NCBI GenBank assembly: GCA_035550515.1
Contig: DASZOZ010000069.1
Location: forward strand, 1-64,000
DNA from: DATARH01 sp035550515
GTDB taxonomy: Bacteria > Pseudomonadota > Alphaproteobacteria > ATCC43930 > CGMCC-115725
Direction: 5' to 3'
DNA length: 64,000 nt
Part shown: piece by piece, positions 18,939 to 27,468 of the stretch
Position numbering within the stretch: the first letter of the stretch is position 1
How the letters are laid out: each line of letters opens with the position of its first letter
Position numbers and translations under genes: made by a program
Notes under the pieces: model-generated
What the model saw: only the letters and a program-made list of their open reading frames with translations
What the model was told of the DNA's origin: nothing
Databases searched by the model: none

Positions 18939-19850
18939 TTACCTGTCCTTCACATGCCGCAGGAAATGCAGCACGTCGGCAGTGAACTGATCCGGGTCCT
19001 GGAGGAACGAGAAATGGCTGACCGCGGGCTGTAGCAACAGCCCGGCGCCGGGGATGCTGGCGGCCATGAATTCGGTGTTCTCGCGCTTGATCGCCTCGTC
19101 GTGATCGGCGTCGACGATCCAGGTCGGGGTGGTGATCTTCCGCAAGTCGGCGGCGGTCCAGTTCGGCTGGGTCTGCCACATCTTCTCGATCTGTTCGAGG
19201 AAGGCTTTGTATCCGGTCGGGGTCGGCGACAGTTTTGCGTATTCCCGCTCGGCGCGGGCGATAAAGGCGTTGAACACCGGGCTCTTGTCGATCTCGGCGA
19301 CCCCGGAGGGATCGGAATTGGCGGCGAACGCGAACAGCTTGGAGAGCCGCTCCGGATGGTGCAGCGCGATGTCGAGGCCGATGATCGCGCCGTCGCTCCA
19401 GCCGACGATCGCGGCCTTCCGGATATGCAGGAAATCCATCAGCCCGACCACGTCGGACGCCATCAGATCATAGCCGTAGGGCTCGGCGTTGCGCGTGCTG
19501 CGGCCGTGGCCGCGGCTGTCCATGACGATGACGCGGTAGTGCGATTGGAGCGCGCGGACCTGGTTGCCCCAGTAATCGGCGTTGGCCAACCCGCCATGCA
19601 ACAGGATGACCGGCTCACCCTGCCCGAACGTCGCGTACCAGATCTTGATGCCGTCGACCGGCGCCAGGCCGCTTTGCACCGCCTGCGGCAGGTTCGGCGT
19701 CGGCGGCAGCGTCATCCATTGCGGCTCGTCGGCGCGGGCGGCCGCGGTGACGCCGGCGACGGCGAGAACGCATGCCATCAGTAACGCATATCGCCATTTC
19801 AGGGCCGTCCCGGCGAAAGCCGGGATCCACCGTTCCGCCAGACCTGCCAT
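18939..19850 (-). CDS. Secreted alpha/beta hydrolase
   Basis: Up to 303 residues. Oxyanion motif LLHGGLANADYW, nucleophile elbow GWSDGA (Ser), acid region VDADHDE and a late His in AVSHFSF form a plausible triad. A signal peptide ends AAARA-DEP. The first residues (MAGLAERWIPAFAGTAL) are encoded by the palindrome at 19807, common intergenic text in alphaproteobacteria. The true start may therefore lie further in, for example the ATG at 19778, or an unusual start just before KWRYALLM. It probably acts in the periplasm; substrate unknown. Convergent with moeA, 15 nt apart. Confidence 0.85.
   Translation of the reverse strand: MAGLAERWIPAFAGTALKWRYALLMACVLAVAGVTAAARADEPQWMTLPPTPNLPQAVQSGLAPVDGIKIWYATFGQGEPVILLHGGLANADYWGNQVRALQSHYRVIVMDSRGHGRSTRNAEPYGYDLMASDVVGLMDFLHIRKAAIVGWSDGAIIGLDIALHHPERLSKLFAFAANSDPSGVAEIDKSPVFNAFIARAEREYAKLSPTPTGYKAFLEQIEKMWQTQPNWTAADLRKITTPTWIVDADHDEAIKRENTEFMAASIPGAGLLLQPAVSHFSFLQDPDQFTADVLHFLRHVKDR
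19807..19826. repeat. REP-like palindrome overlapping the hydrolase 5' end
   Basis: Eight-bp arms (gtcccggc / gccgggat) around gaaa, with one G-T-type mismatch at the end. The same motif in the other orientation is at 43695. It lies within the longest open frame of the hydrolase and casts doubt on that start. Confidence 0.5.
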
Positions 19851-19917
19851 CGGCCTGCATCCTCGATCAGCAAAACGATCCGTGGGTCCCGGCTTCCACC
19901 GGGAGGAACAGTTGAGG

Positions 19918-21333
19918 CTACGGCAGCATCTTGCCGGGATTGAGCAGGCCAGCGGGGTCGAGCGCGGCCTTGATGCGGCGCATCAGGTCGAGCTCGGCGC
20001 CGCCCCGCCAGTCGGGCATCATATAGGGCTTGAGCCGGCCGATGCCGTGCTCGGCCGAGAAGCTGCCGTCCAGGTCGCGGACGATGTCGTTGACCGCGTC
20101 CATCAATTGGTGGTCGCGCGCCAGGAAGGCGGCGCCGTCGGCGTCCTCCGGCTGCACCAGGTTGAAGTGGATATTGCCGTCGCCGAGATGGCCGAACGGG
20201 ACGCAGCGAATGCCGGGCACCAGGCGCTCGCAGTCGATCGTCGCGCGGCGGATCAGCTCGGGAACACGCGACACCGGCACCGAGATGTCGTTCTTGACCG
20301 AGGCGCCGGCGCGCTTCTGCGCCTCGGAATGCTCCTCGCGCAGCTTCCAGATCGCCGCGCGCTGCGGGCCGCTCGCGGCGATCACCGCGTCGGTGACGGT
20401 CCCCGCTTCCATCGCCTGGCCGAGCAGCGCTTCGAGCGCCGCGCGCAGGCCGGCGCCCTGGCGCGGCGTCGCCAGCTCCAGCAGCACGTAATGCGCCGCC
20501 GGGGCGGCGAGCGGCGGCCTGGCGTCCGGGATGAAGCGTTCGACCAGCGCCATCCCGGCGCCCGACATGTATTCGAAGGCCTGGATCGCCGCCGCGTCAT
20601 GCTGCTGGCAGGCCTGGAACAGCCGGAGCGCCGCTTCCGGCGACGCGACGGCGCACAGCGCGACCTCGACCTCGCGCGGCCGCGGATAGAGCTTGAGCAC
20701 CGCGGCGGTGATGATGCCGAGCGTGCCCTCGCTGCCGACAAAAAGCTGGCGCAGGCAATAGCCGGTGTTGTCCTTGTGCAGGCGGCGCATGCCGTTCCAC
20801 ACCTGCCCGTCCGGCAGCACGACCTCGAGGCCGAGCACGAGGTCGCGCGCATTGCCGTAGCGGACGGTGTTGTTGCCGCCGGCATTGGTGGCGAGCACGC
20901 CGCCGATCTGCGCCGACCCTTCCGAGCTGATCGATAGCGGCAGCAGACAATCGGCCGCCTCGGCGGCCAGCTGGGCGGCCTTCAACGTCACGCCGGCCTC
21001 GATCGCCATCGTCATGTCGACCGTATCGATCTCGCGCACCTTGTTCAGGCGCGACAGTGACAGGACGAGCTGCGAGCCGTCCTCGCTGACCGCGGCGCCG
21101 CCGACCATCGAGGTGTTGCCGCCCTGCGGGACGACCGGCACGCCGTACGCGGCGCAAAGCCGGATGGCGTCGGCCGCTTCCCGGGTGTCGGCCGGGCGCA
21201 GCACCGCCGGCGTGCGGCCGTGGTAAAGCCGGCGCCAGTCCTCGCAATACGGGTCGGTATCGGCCGGGTCGGTCAGGAGGCCGGCCGGGCCGAGGCGCCG
21301 GCGCAGACGGTCGATCAGGGCGGCATAGTCCAT
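19918..21333 (-). CDS. FAD-binding oxidoreductase (GlcD/D-2-hydroxyacid dehydrogenase type)
   Basis: 471 residues from MDYAALIDRLRRRLGP. The N-terminal FAD-binding-4 domain shows PVVPQGGNTSMVGGA, LLPLSISSEGSAQIGG, NAGGNNTVRYGNARD and GSEGTLGIITAAVLKLYP. The C-terminal FAD-oxidase domain ends FSAEHGIGRLKPYMM and LDPAGLLNPGKMLP. Relatives oxidise D-lactate, glycolate or D-2-hydroxyglutarate. FPFGHLGDGNIHFN-type text (VPFGHLGDGNIHFNLV) contains the conserved metal/substrate His residues of this branch. The exact substrate cannot be told. Single gene, no GlcE/GlcF partner nearby. Confidence 0.9.
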   Translation of the reverse strand: MDYAALIDRLRRRLGPAGLLTDPADTDPYCEDWRRLYHGRTPAVLRPADTREAADAIRLCAAYGVPVVPQGGNTSMVGGAAVSEDGSQLVLSLSRLNKVREIDTVDMTMAIEAGVTLKAAQLAAEAADCLLPLSISSEGSAQIGGVLATNAGGNNTVRYGNARDLVLGLEVVLPDGQVWNGMRRLHKDNTGYCLRQLFVGSEGTLGIITAAVLKLYPRPREVEVALCAVASPEAALRLFQACQQHDAAAIQAFEYMSGAGMALVERFIPDARPPLAAPAAHYVLLELATPRQGAGLRAALEALLGQAMEAGTVTDAVIAASGPQRAAIWKLREEHSEAQKRAGASVKNDISVPVSRVPELIRRATIDCERLVPGIRCVPFGHLGDGNIHFNLVQPEDADGAAFLARDHQLMDAVNDIVRDLDGSFSAEHGIGRLKPYMMPDWRGGAELDLMRRIKAALDPAGLLNPGKMLP

Positions 21334-21419
21334 GACGGTGATCCTCGCTTCGGCCGGCATCGTAACCTGCCGCGGTGTTTAGCGGCTATGCTCGGCGAGG
21401 CGTTTCCGGGAGAGAACGT

Positions 21420-21764
21420 ATGCACGCCGTGATCTTCGAAGTCTGGCCGAAAGAGGAAGGCCGCCACGAATATCTCGATATCGCCGCGGCGCTGCGGCCG
21501 GTGCTCGAACAGATGGACGGGTTCATCTCGATCGAGCGGTTCCAGAGCCTCACCGACCCGGGGAAGATCCTGTCATTGTCGTTCTGGCGCGACGATGCGG
21601 CCATCGCCCAGTGGCGGCAGGTTGAGCAACACCGCCTGGCGCAGGCCAAGGGCCGCTCCGAGCTGTTCCGCGACTACCGGCTCAGGATCGCCGCCGTCAT
21701 CCGCGACTACGGCATCGACGAGCGCGCCGAGGCGCCGGGCGACAGCCGGCAGCGGCACGGATAG
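21420..21764 (+). CDS. Antibiotic biosynthesis monooxygenase (ABM) family protein
   Basis: 114 residues from the ATG after GGGAGAG (MHAVIFEVWPKEEGRHEY). The layout is a single dimeric ferredoxin-like ABM domain: FISIERFQSLTDPGKILSLSFWRDDAAIAQWR, HRLAQAKGRSELFRDYRLRIA. Such proteins range from heme-degrading or quinol monooxygenases to uncharacterised stress proteins. No active-site assignment is possible. It is divergent from the FAD oxidase across 86 nt. Confidence 0.85.
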   Translation: MHAVIFEVWPKEEGRHEYLDIAAALRPVLEQMDGFISIERFQSLTDPGKILSLSFWRDDAAIAQWRQVEQHRLAQAKGRSELFRDYRLRIAAVIRDYGIDERAEAPGDSRQRHG

Positions 21765-21778
21765 CTGCGGCAGCCTGT

Positions 21779-21853
21779 TCACGGCGCGTCGGCGCGAATC
21801 AGCGTGTCCTGGATGTCCTGGAAGACCGGGCGGATGTCCTGCGGCAGCGGCAT
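21779..21853 (-). CDS. Putative 24-residue peptide with strong ribosome-binding site
   Basis: A tiny frame beginning MPLPQDIRPVFQDIQ and ending RADAP. It is preceded by AGGAAGGAG ending 7 nt before the ATG, one of the best Shine-Dalgarno sequences in the window. Residues 6-19 would make an amphipathic helix with a repeated D-I-R/Q pattern. No membrane segment, Cys or signal sequence. It lies in the gap between the ABM gene and the next small frame on the opposite strand. I do not recognise a family; chance is possible given the length. Confidence 0.45.
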   Translation of the reverse strand: MPLPQDIRPVFQDIQDTLIRADAP

Positions 21854-21951
21854 GAGACGGCTCCTTCCTGCTGAAAATTTCTCCCGGTCGGGACCGGAAA
21901 GTCGCGGTATAGCGCGAAAAACGCGTCCTTCGCCGGCGAATTAGCCGCGCG

Positions 21952-22290
21952 ATGAAAACTTTCCGCCGGATCGGCGCGGGACGACACACGGCTGAAGGCG
22001 TTATCCATGCGGGAGAGATTGTCGAATTCGAGGGTGACATGCCATTCCGGGAGACGCGCCGGGCCAAGCCCGAGCTTGCGCTGCGCGAGGCGACAACCGG
22101 CACCGAGACCGGAACCCTGCAAATGCTCGAACTGCCCACAGACGACGGCGGCAAACTCAAGGTCGCCTATATCGTCCTCAAGACGGCCTCGGATGCGATA
22201 GACGTCCACCGCGTGTCCGCGCCGCGTGACGACGCGGCCGAGACCTTCCGGCGCGCGCCTTTGCCGCGCCGCCAGCGGCAGCGGGCTTAG
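21952..22290 (+). CDS. Hypothetical protein
   Basis: 112 residues starting MKTFRRIGAGRHTAEGVIHAGEIVEFEG. No recognised domain, no signal peptide or membrane segment; the middle (ELALREATTGTETGTLQMLELPTDDGGKLKVAYIVL) looks like beta strands and the C-terminus is Arg-rich. No clear Shine-Dalgarno. It lies between the 24-residue frame (opposite strand) and a REP palindrome. Codon-position bias is reasonable but the call is tentative. Confidence 0.45.
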   Translation: MKTFRRIGAGRHTAEGVIHAGEIVEFEGDMPFRETRRAKPELALREATTGTETGTLQMLELPTDDGGKLKVAYIVLKTASDAIDVHRVSAPRDDAAETFRRAPLPRRQRQRA

Positions 22291-22307
22291 GCCTCGATCC
22301 TGTTCTC

Positions 22308-22336
22308 GTGATGGCCGGGCTCGGCCCGGCCGTCAC
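22308..22336. repeat. REP-like palindrome downstream of the ThDP enzyme gene
   Basis: Twelve-bp arms with one mismatch (gtgatggccggg / cccggccgtcac) around ctcgg, in the 66-nt gap between the hypothetical protein and the ThDP enzyme, both of which end here. It may act as a bidirectional terminator. Confidence 0.6.
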
Positions 22337-22356
22337 GACAGTGGAAGACCGGCGCG

Positions 22357-24000
22357 TCAGGGGTAGCGCGAGACGTCGGTCGCCTTCTCGGTGATGAATT
22401 CGAGCAGTGCCGGCTTGCCGTCCTTGGTCGCGGCGATGCCGCGCTTGATGGCGTCCTTGATCGCGCCGGGCTCGGTGACCCGCTCGCCATAGCCGCCGAG
22501 CGCCTTGGCGAAATCGGCGTAATTGCCGCTGATGTCGGTCGAGCGGTATTTCTCGGTCGAGATCGGCATCACCTTGAGCTCGATCGCCATCGAGAAGTTG
22601 TTCGACAGGATCGACAGGATCGGCAGCCGTTCGCGCACCGCCGTCTCGAAATCCATGCCGGTAAAGCCGATCGCCGCGTCGCCCCAGAAATTGATGCAGA
22701 GCTTGTCGGGGTTGGCGAGCTTGGCGCCCATCGCCAGGCCGAGGCCGTAGCCGAGCTGGGTGGTCTTGCCCCAGCCGAGATAGGTGAGCGGCTTCTCGCT
22801 GACCCAGAACGGCGAGATCTGGTCGCGCGGGCTGCCCGCGTCATGGGTGATGATCGTCTCGTTGACATCGACCGTATGCAGCAGGTCCCAGACCACGCGG
22901 TACGGCGAGATCGGCGCGGTATTCGCCTCCAGGCGATGCTTCCACTTGCCGAGCCATTCCTCGCGGTGGCTGCGGATTTCGCGCGCGACCCCGGGCAGCC
23001 GGTCGCGCACCTTGCCCTTCAGCCGGTCCTTGACCTCCGCCAGCACCGCGTCGAGGGTCAGCCCGGCATCGCCGACCGCAGCGAGGTCGACCGGCACGTC
23101 CTTGTTGATCGCATAGGGGTCGAGCGTCGCGTGGATGATCTTCTTGCCCTTCGGCATGGCGGTGCCGAAGCTCGTCCGGGTAAAGCTGCAGCCGATGCCG
23201 AAGATCGTGTCGGCGTTGTTGAGGAAGTGCCACAGATGCTCGCCGATGCCGATGCCGCCCGAGCCCAATGACAGCGGGTGGTTTTCGGGGAACGCGCTCT
23301 TGCCGCCGAGCGTCGTCATCACCGGGGCTTCCAGCAGTTCGGCGAGCGCCTTGAGCTGCGGCCAGGCCTTTGCGTAATGCACGCCCTGGCCGGCATGGAT
23401 GACCGGCCGCTCCGCGGCGACCAGCGCCTCGGCGATCTGCGACACCGATTGCGGGTCGGGGCCGCTCTTGAGCCGCGGCGCCGGCTTGTATTCGTCGACC
23501 AGCGCGTCGGGGACCTCCGAGCGCAGGATGTCGGTCGGAAACTCGACCAGCACCGGGCCGGGGCGGCCGTTCCGCACGGTGGTGAAGGCGCGCCGCAACG
23601 CCTCGACCGTCGCGTCGGCGACGGTGACCTGCTCCGATGTCTTGGTGACGTGCCGGAAGTTGAGCGCGGCGTTGAAGTTGGGGTGCACCTGGTTGATGTT
23701 GCGCGCATAGCCGGCCGGCAGCACGACCACCGGGGTCGAGTCGCCAAAGGACTGGGCGACGCCGCCGAACGCGTTCTCGGTGCCCGGGCCGTGCTGCATC
23801 ACGAAAACGCCGATCTGGTCGCCGGAGGTGGTCTTGGCGATCGCGTCGCACATATGCAGGCCGATGCGCTCCTGCCGCACCATGATGGTGCGGATGTCCT
23901 CCTGCGCCGCGCCCTCGATGATCGGATTGACGGGATAGCCGATCAGCCATTCCACGCCCTCTTTCTTGAGGATTTTGGCGATTGCGTTGATGACCTGCAT
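22357..24000 (-). CDS. Thiamine-diphosphate-dependent enzyme (acetolactate synthase/oxalyl-CoA-decarboxylase superfamily)
   Basis: 547 residues with the three-domain layout of the family. N-terminal Pyr domain: EGVEWLIGYPVNPIIEGA, ERIGLHMCDAIAK, MQHGPGTENAFGG. Central domain: PVIHAGQGVHYAKAW. C-terminal PP domain: ThDP motif GDAAIGFTGMDFETAVRERLPILSILSNN. The catalytic Glu region is RQERIGLHM. An AGGAGG Shine-Dalgarno precedes the ATG. It is not a standard biosynthetic AHAS: there is no small-subunit gene, and FAD-site motifs are not obvious. The substrate is unknown. Confidence 0.87.
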   Translation of the reverse strand: MQVINAIAKILKKEGVEWLIGYPVNPIIEGAAQEDIRTIMVRQERIGLHMCDAIAKTTSGDQIGVFVMQHGPGTENAFGGVAQSFGDSTPVVVLPAGYARNINQVHPNFNAALNFRHVTKTSEQVTVADATVEALRRAFTTVRNGRPGPVLVEFPTDILRSEVPDALVDEYKPAPRLKSGPDPQSVSQIAEALVAAERPVIHAGQGVHYAKAWPQLKALAELLEAPVMTTLGGKSAFPENHPLSLGSGGIGIGEHLWHFLNNADTIFGIGCSFTRTSFGTAMPKGKKIIHATLDPYAINKDVPVDLAAVGDAGLTLDAVLAEVKDRLKGKVRDRLPGVAREIRSHREEWLGKWKHRLEANTAPISPYRVVWDLLHTVDVNETIITHDAGSPRDQISPFWVSEKPLTYLGWGKTTQLGYGLGLAMGAKLANPDKLCINFWGDAAIGFTGMDFETAVRERLPILSILSNNFSMAIELKVMPISTEKYRSTDISGNYADFAKALGGYGERVTEPGAIKDAIKRGIAATKDGKPALLEFITEKATDVSRYP

Positions 24001-24098
24001 GGAATCCTCCTGGCGTTGCGCGGATCGGCGAGGGCCAGCTTACGGCAAGAAGCGCGGCGGCGTATACCGGCTCGTGCCGTCCGGCAGCGGAGCGGAGC

Positions 24099-24488
24099 AT
24101 TACCTCACTTTCCGGACAGTTCCTGCGGTTTGCCTGCGTCGGCGCGGCCACCTTCCTGGTCGATGCCGGGGTGTTGACGACGGTGCTCGCGGTGATGCCG
24201 GGATGGTTCTACCTCGGCCGGGTGCTGTCCTATGCCGCCGCGGCAAGCGCCGGATGGTGGCTCAATCGCCGCTACACATTCGCTTCCGGCGGCAGCAGAT
24301 GGCGCGAATGGCTGCGCTATCTGCTCGCGAACCTCGGCGGCGGGGTGGCCAATTACGCGATCTACGCATTGCTGATCGGTCTCGCGCCGGTCTGCCGGGC
24401 CTACCCGGCATTGGCGGTCGCCGCCGGGTCGCTCGGCGGGCTTTCGCTCAACTTCACGCTGTCGCGCCGACTGGTGTTCAACCGCTAG
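24099..24488 (+). CDS. GtrA family membrane protein (5' end unresolved)
   Basis: About 120-130 residues with four membrane segments. The reading frame from about 24117 gives QFLRFACVGAATFLVDAGVL, then WFYLGRVLSYAAAASAGWWLNRRYTF, WLRYLLANLGGGVANYAIYALL and a C-terminal NFTLSRRLVF. This is a complete GtrA fold, which flips or presents polyprenyl-linked sugars. No ATG, GTG or TTG precedes the first membrane segment in this frame. The first such codon (24171) would delete that segment. An ATT at 24099, or a frameshift near 24115, are the options. It is divergent from the ThDP gene. Confidence 0.8.
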   Translation: MTSLSGQFLRFACVGAATFLVDAGVLTTVLAVMPGWFYLGRVLSYAAAASAGWWLNRRYTFASGGSRWREWLRYLLANLGGGVANYAIYALLIGLAPVCRAYPALAVAAGSLGGLSLNFTLSRRLVFNR

Positions 24489-24505
24489 CGCTCCCAGTCC
24501 CCAGT

Positions 24506-26446
24506 CTAGCGTCCCCAGACGCGACATGGCGGCAACGGCGTCGGGTCGGTCGTCGCCAGCACCGGCCACGCGCTGCCCCTGGCGTCCGGGCGACCCAGCA
24601 GCGGCACCGAGGGCACTATTCCCTGCGCGCGCAACCTCGCCCGGTCGAGCGGCCGGAAGTCGAGGAGCGCGTCGAGCCCCTGGTCCCAGGCCCAGGCCTC
24701 GGTCGTCGCCAGGGGCTCGTCCGTGGCGCGGTAGCGGACAAGCTGGTTCGACGCCGGCCAGCGCATGTCGAAGGCCAGCGCATAGGCCATCCAATCGCCC
24801 ATCGCAGCATGCACGACGGCGACCCGTGCCGGATGCGGCGGCGGCGCCGCGAACGGTTCGAGCGCGGGATGCAGCCGCGCGACCGCGGCGCGCGCCGCGA
24901 CGACATCGGGGAAGCGGCAATCGAGGCGGTAATAGCCGCGACCCGCGACCGGCAGAACACCCAGCAGAACCGCGCCCGCCGCGGCAGCCGCCAGCGCCCC
25001 GCGACCGCGCCGACCGCGGTGCGGCAGCAAGCCCAGGACCGCACAGCCTCCGGCCACAGCCGCCATCGGACCGAGCTGCCCGACATAGCGCCACAGCGAT
25101 GCGGCATTGGCGACCTCTTCCGAACTGAACACGGCGATGTAGGCCCAGGCCAGAAACGCCAGGAAACAGGCCCCGACGATACCGGACAGGGCAACGACCA
25201 CCCGGGGCGGCGGCAAAGCGTCATCCGGCCGGCCGCCGAGGCGTCGCCAGACCATCGCGCCTCCCGCCAGCGCCGCGACGAGCAATGCCAGGGCGGCCGG
25301 GCCGAGCAGCGGATGCGCCGCCAGGCGATCGGCAAAGAGCGCCCGCAACACCGTGAGCGGCGCCGTCCAGTGCCACTGCGCGAAGGGTCGCGGGGCGATG
25401 TCCGGCCCGATATGCGCAGCCCAGAGATGCGCGTTCCACACCAGGTCGCCGGCGATCGGCGGCACCCCGAACAGCACCGCCCAGCGCAGCCATCGGCGGG
25501 GCGATCCAGCACGCAGCGCGAGGAGGACCAGCCCGCTGCCGCCAACGAGCGCCGCGACGAGCACCAGGTTCGTCGTGCGCAGCAGGACCAGCGTCAGCGA
25601 CAGCAAACCCGCCCAGGCGAACCAGGCCGCGGCGGCGCGCTCGGCCTGGTGGCGTGCCGCGGCAATACCGTAAGCCGCGGCCATGACGGCGAGCGCAAGA
25701 ATGAGCGCGCTGGGGGTGTCGGTATAGGCGCTGAAGGCGATGCGCGGGTCGATAAACGGATCGACCAGCGCCAACACGCAACCGCCGGCAAGCAGCCCGG
25801 CCAGCGACGCGGCGCGGATCGGGAAGCGCGCCGCGTCGGGCGGCCACCGGGCCGCTGCCAGCGCCGCCAGCATCGCGCCGAATTCCCCGAGCAGCACCAC
25901 GGTGAAGGTCTTGAACGGCGCCTCGACATCCGGCCCGGCCAGTTGCGCCGCGAGCAGCGCGATCACCGCGGAGGCGTTCGGGTAACCCGGCTTGCTGGTG
26001 AGCCCGACCCATTCCGGCCAACGCCAATAATGACCGTGCTCGACGAGATAGCGCGTGTTGGGCAGCCATTGGGCGAACTCGTCGTACATCATCGCCGGCG
26101 TGCCGGCGACCAGCAGCGCCATCGGCGCGACGAGCACCAGGAGTAGGACGAGGTCGCCCAGCAGGCGAACCTGTCCTGCCCGATCGCCGCGCCGCCACGG
26201 CACCAGCAAGAGCAGGCCCACAACCAGAAACCCGCGCGCCAGCCAGCGCTGATCGAGATCACCCAGCGCGGCGAGCGCCGACAGCCACGCGGCCAGACCC
26301 CAGCCGGCCGCCAGCAGGAGCGGCGCGCGCAGCAGGCGCGGCGGCGACAGCCGGCGGTCGAGATAGCGCGCGGGCAGCGTGCCGAGCCCGGTCAGCGCCG
26401 CGGCCACGACGGCAACCGACCCGTATTCGGCGAGGACATGAAGCAT
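24506..26446 (-). CDS. Polytopic membrane protein, probable GT-C type glycosyltransferase
   Basis: 646 residues with about 11-13 membrane segments up to residue 480 and a soluble C-terminal domain. The first large loop has MMYDEFAQWLPNTRYLVEHG; an acidic pair at this place is a GT-C hallmark and would bind the polyprenyl-phosphate sugar donor. It ends 18 nt after... the start lies 18 nt downstream of the GT2 gene stop, in the same direction, and its 3' end faces GtrA. The set GtrA + GT-C + GT2 is the layout of Gtr modules that decorate O-antigen or other surface glycan. The acceptor is unknown. Confidence 0.75.
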   Translation of the reverse strand: MLHVLAEYGSVAVVAAALTGLGTLPARYLDRRLSPPRLLRAPLLLAAGWGLAAWLSALAALGDLDQRWLARGFLVVGLLLLVPWRRGDRAGQVRLLGDLVLLLVLVAPMALLVAGTPAMMYDEFAQWLPNTRYLVEHGHYWRWPEWVGLTSKPGYPNASAVIALLAAQLAGPDVEAPFKTFTVVLLGEFGAMLAALAAARWPPDAARFPIRAASLAGLLAGGCVLALVDPFIDPRIAFSAYTDTPSALILALAVMAAAYGIAAARHQAERAAAAWFAWAGLLSLTLVLLRTTNLVLVAALVGGSGLVLLALRAGSPRRWLRWAVLFGVPPIAGDLVWNAHLWAAHIGPDIAPRPFAQWHWTAPLTVLRALFADRLAAHPLLGPAALALLVAALAGGAMVWRRLGGRPDDALPPPRVVVALSGIVGACFLAFLAWAYIAVFSSEEVANAASLWRYVGQLGPMAAVAGGCAVLGLLPHRGRRGRGALAAAAAGAVLLGVLPVAGRGYYRLDCRFPDVVAARAAVARLHPALEPFAAPPPHPARVAVVHAAMGDWMAYALAFDMRWPASNQLVRYRATDEPLATTEAWAWDQGLDALLDFRPLDRARLRAQGIVPSVPLLGRPDARGSAWPVLATTDPTPLPPCRVWGR

Positions 26447-26464
26447 GCCGGTGAGCGCTGGGCT

Positions 26465-27385
26465 TCAGGTGAAATCCGGCGCGGGGATTTCGAGGTAGCG
26501 CAGACGCTTCATCTCATGCCGGCCGCGCGAGACGCTGTCGAGCACGATGCCGCAACCGAGGCTGAGAAAAGCCAGCAGCGCCATCCCCGTCGCCAGCACC
26601 GCGGTCGGCAGACGCGGCACCAGCCCGGTCTCCAGAAAGGTCACCAGGAGCGGGTAGGCCAGCACCAGCGACACGGCCGCGGCGAGCGCCGCCCAGAACG
26701 CGAAGAAGCTGAACGGCCGGACTTCCTTCGCCAGCAGGAACAGCACCCAGAGGATGCGCAGCCCGTCCCGCGCGGTGCGCAGCTTGCTGGCGGAGCCTTC
26801 CGGCCGCCGGCCGAAGGGCAGCGGGATCTCCGCCACCGGCACCCGCAGATCGATGGCGTGCACGGTCAGCTCGGTCTCGATCTCGAACCCGTCGGTGGTG
26901 ATCGGCAGCGATTTGACGAAACGCCGCGAAAACGCGCGATAACCCGAGAAGATATCGGTGAATTCGCCGCCGAACAGCCAGTCGGCGATGCGGTTGAACA
27001 GCGCGTTGCCGAAGGCGTGGCCGGCGCGCATCGCCGTCGCGTCGCGCGGCACCCGCGCGGCGACGACCATGTCGAATTTCTCGCCGACGACGAGGTCGAT
27101 CAGCTCGCCGACCCGCGAGGCGTCATAGGTCGCGTCGCCGTCCGACATGACGTACACGTCCGCCTCGATATCGGCGAACATGCGGCGGATCACGTTGCCT
27201 TTGCCCTGGCGCGTCTCACGCCGGACGATGGCGCCGGCCGCCGCGGCGCGCTCGGCCGTGCGGTCGGTCGAGTTGTTGTCGTAGACATAGATCGCGGCAT
27301 CGGGGCGCGCCCGGGCGAACGCGGCCACCGTTTCCGCGATCGCCGCTTCCTCCTGGTAGCAGGGAAGCAAGATAGCCAGCCTCAT
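26465..27385 (-). CDS. Glycosyltransferase family 2 (polyprenyl-phosphate sugar synthase-like)
   Basis: 306 residues from MRLAILLPCYQEEAAIAETV; longer frames upstream run into the lipoprotein gene. GT-A fold: YVYDNNSTDRT, the metal motif SDGDATYDAS, GYRAFSRRFVK, and FEIETELTVHAIDL. The C-terminus has two membrane segments (about 225-290), as in GtrB and DPM1-type enzymes that load a sugar on undecaprenyl phosphate. It would make the donor used by the GT-C protein encoded 18 nt downstream. Confidence 0.88.
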   Translation of the reverse strand: MRLAILLPCYQEEAAIAETVAAFARARPDAAIYVYDNNSTDRTAERAAAAGAIVRRETRQGKGNVIRRMFADIEADVYVMSDGDATYDASRVGELIDLVVGEKFDMVVAARVPRDATAMRAGHAFGNALFNRIADWLFGGEFTDIFSGYRAFSRRFVKSLPITTDGFEIETELTVHAIDLRVPVAEIPLPFGRRPEGSASKLRTARDGLRILWVLFLLAKEVRPFSFFAFWAALAAAVSLVLAYPLLVTFLETGLVPRLPTAVLATGMALLAFLSLGCGIVLDSVSRGRHEMKRLRYLEIPAPDFT

Positions 27386-27468
27386 CGCCGCGCACCCTGT
27401 GATCCCGACCGGCAAGCCGGCTGAGATATACCGCATCGCACGCAGCGCGCCCGCCGGTGAGGCGGCGC

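Noticed and set aside
21573..22160. Minus-strand frame spanning the ABM gene end, the 24-residue frame and the small hypothetical gene
   Set aside because: Low-complexity Ser/Arg/Pro composition without a domain; it overlaps better-supported frames.
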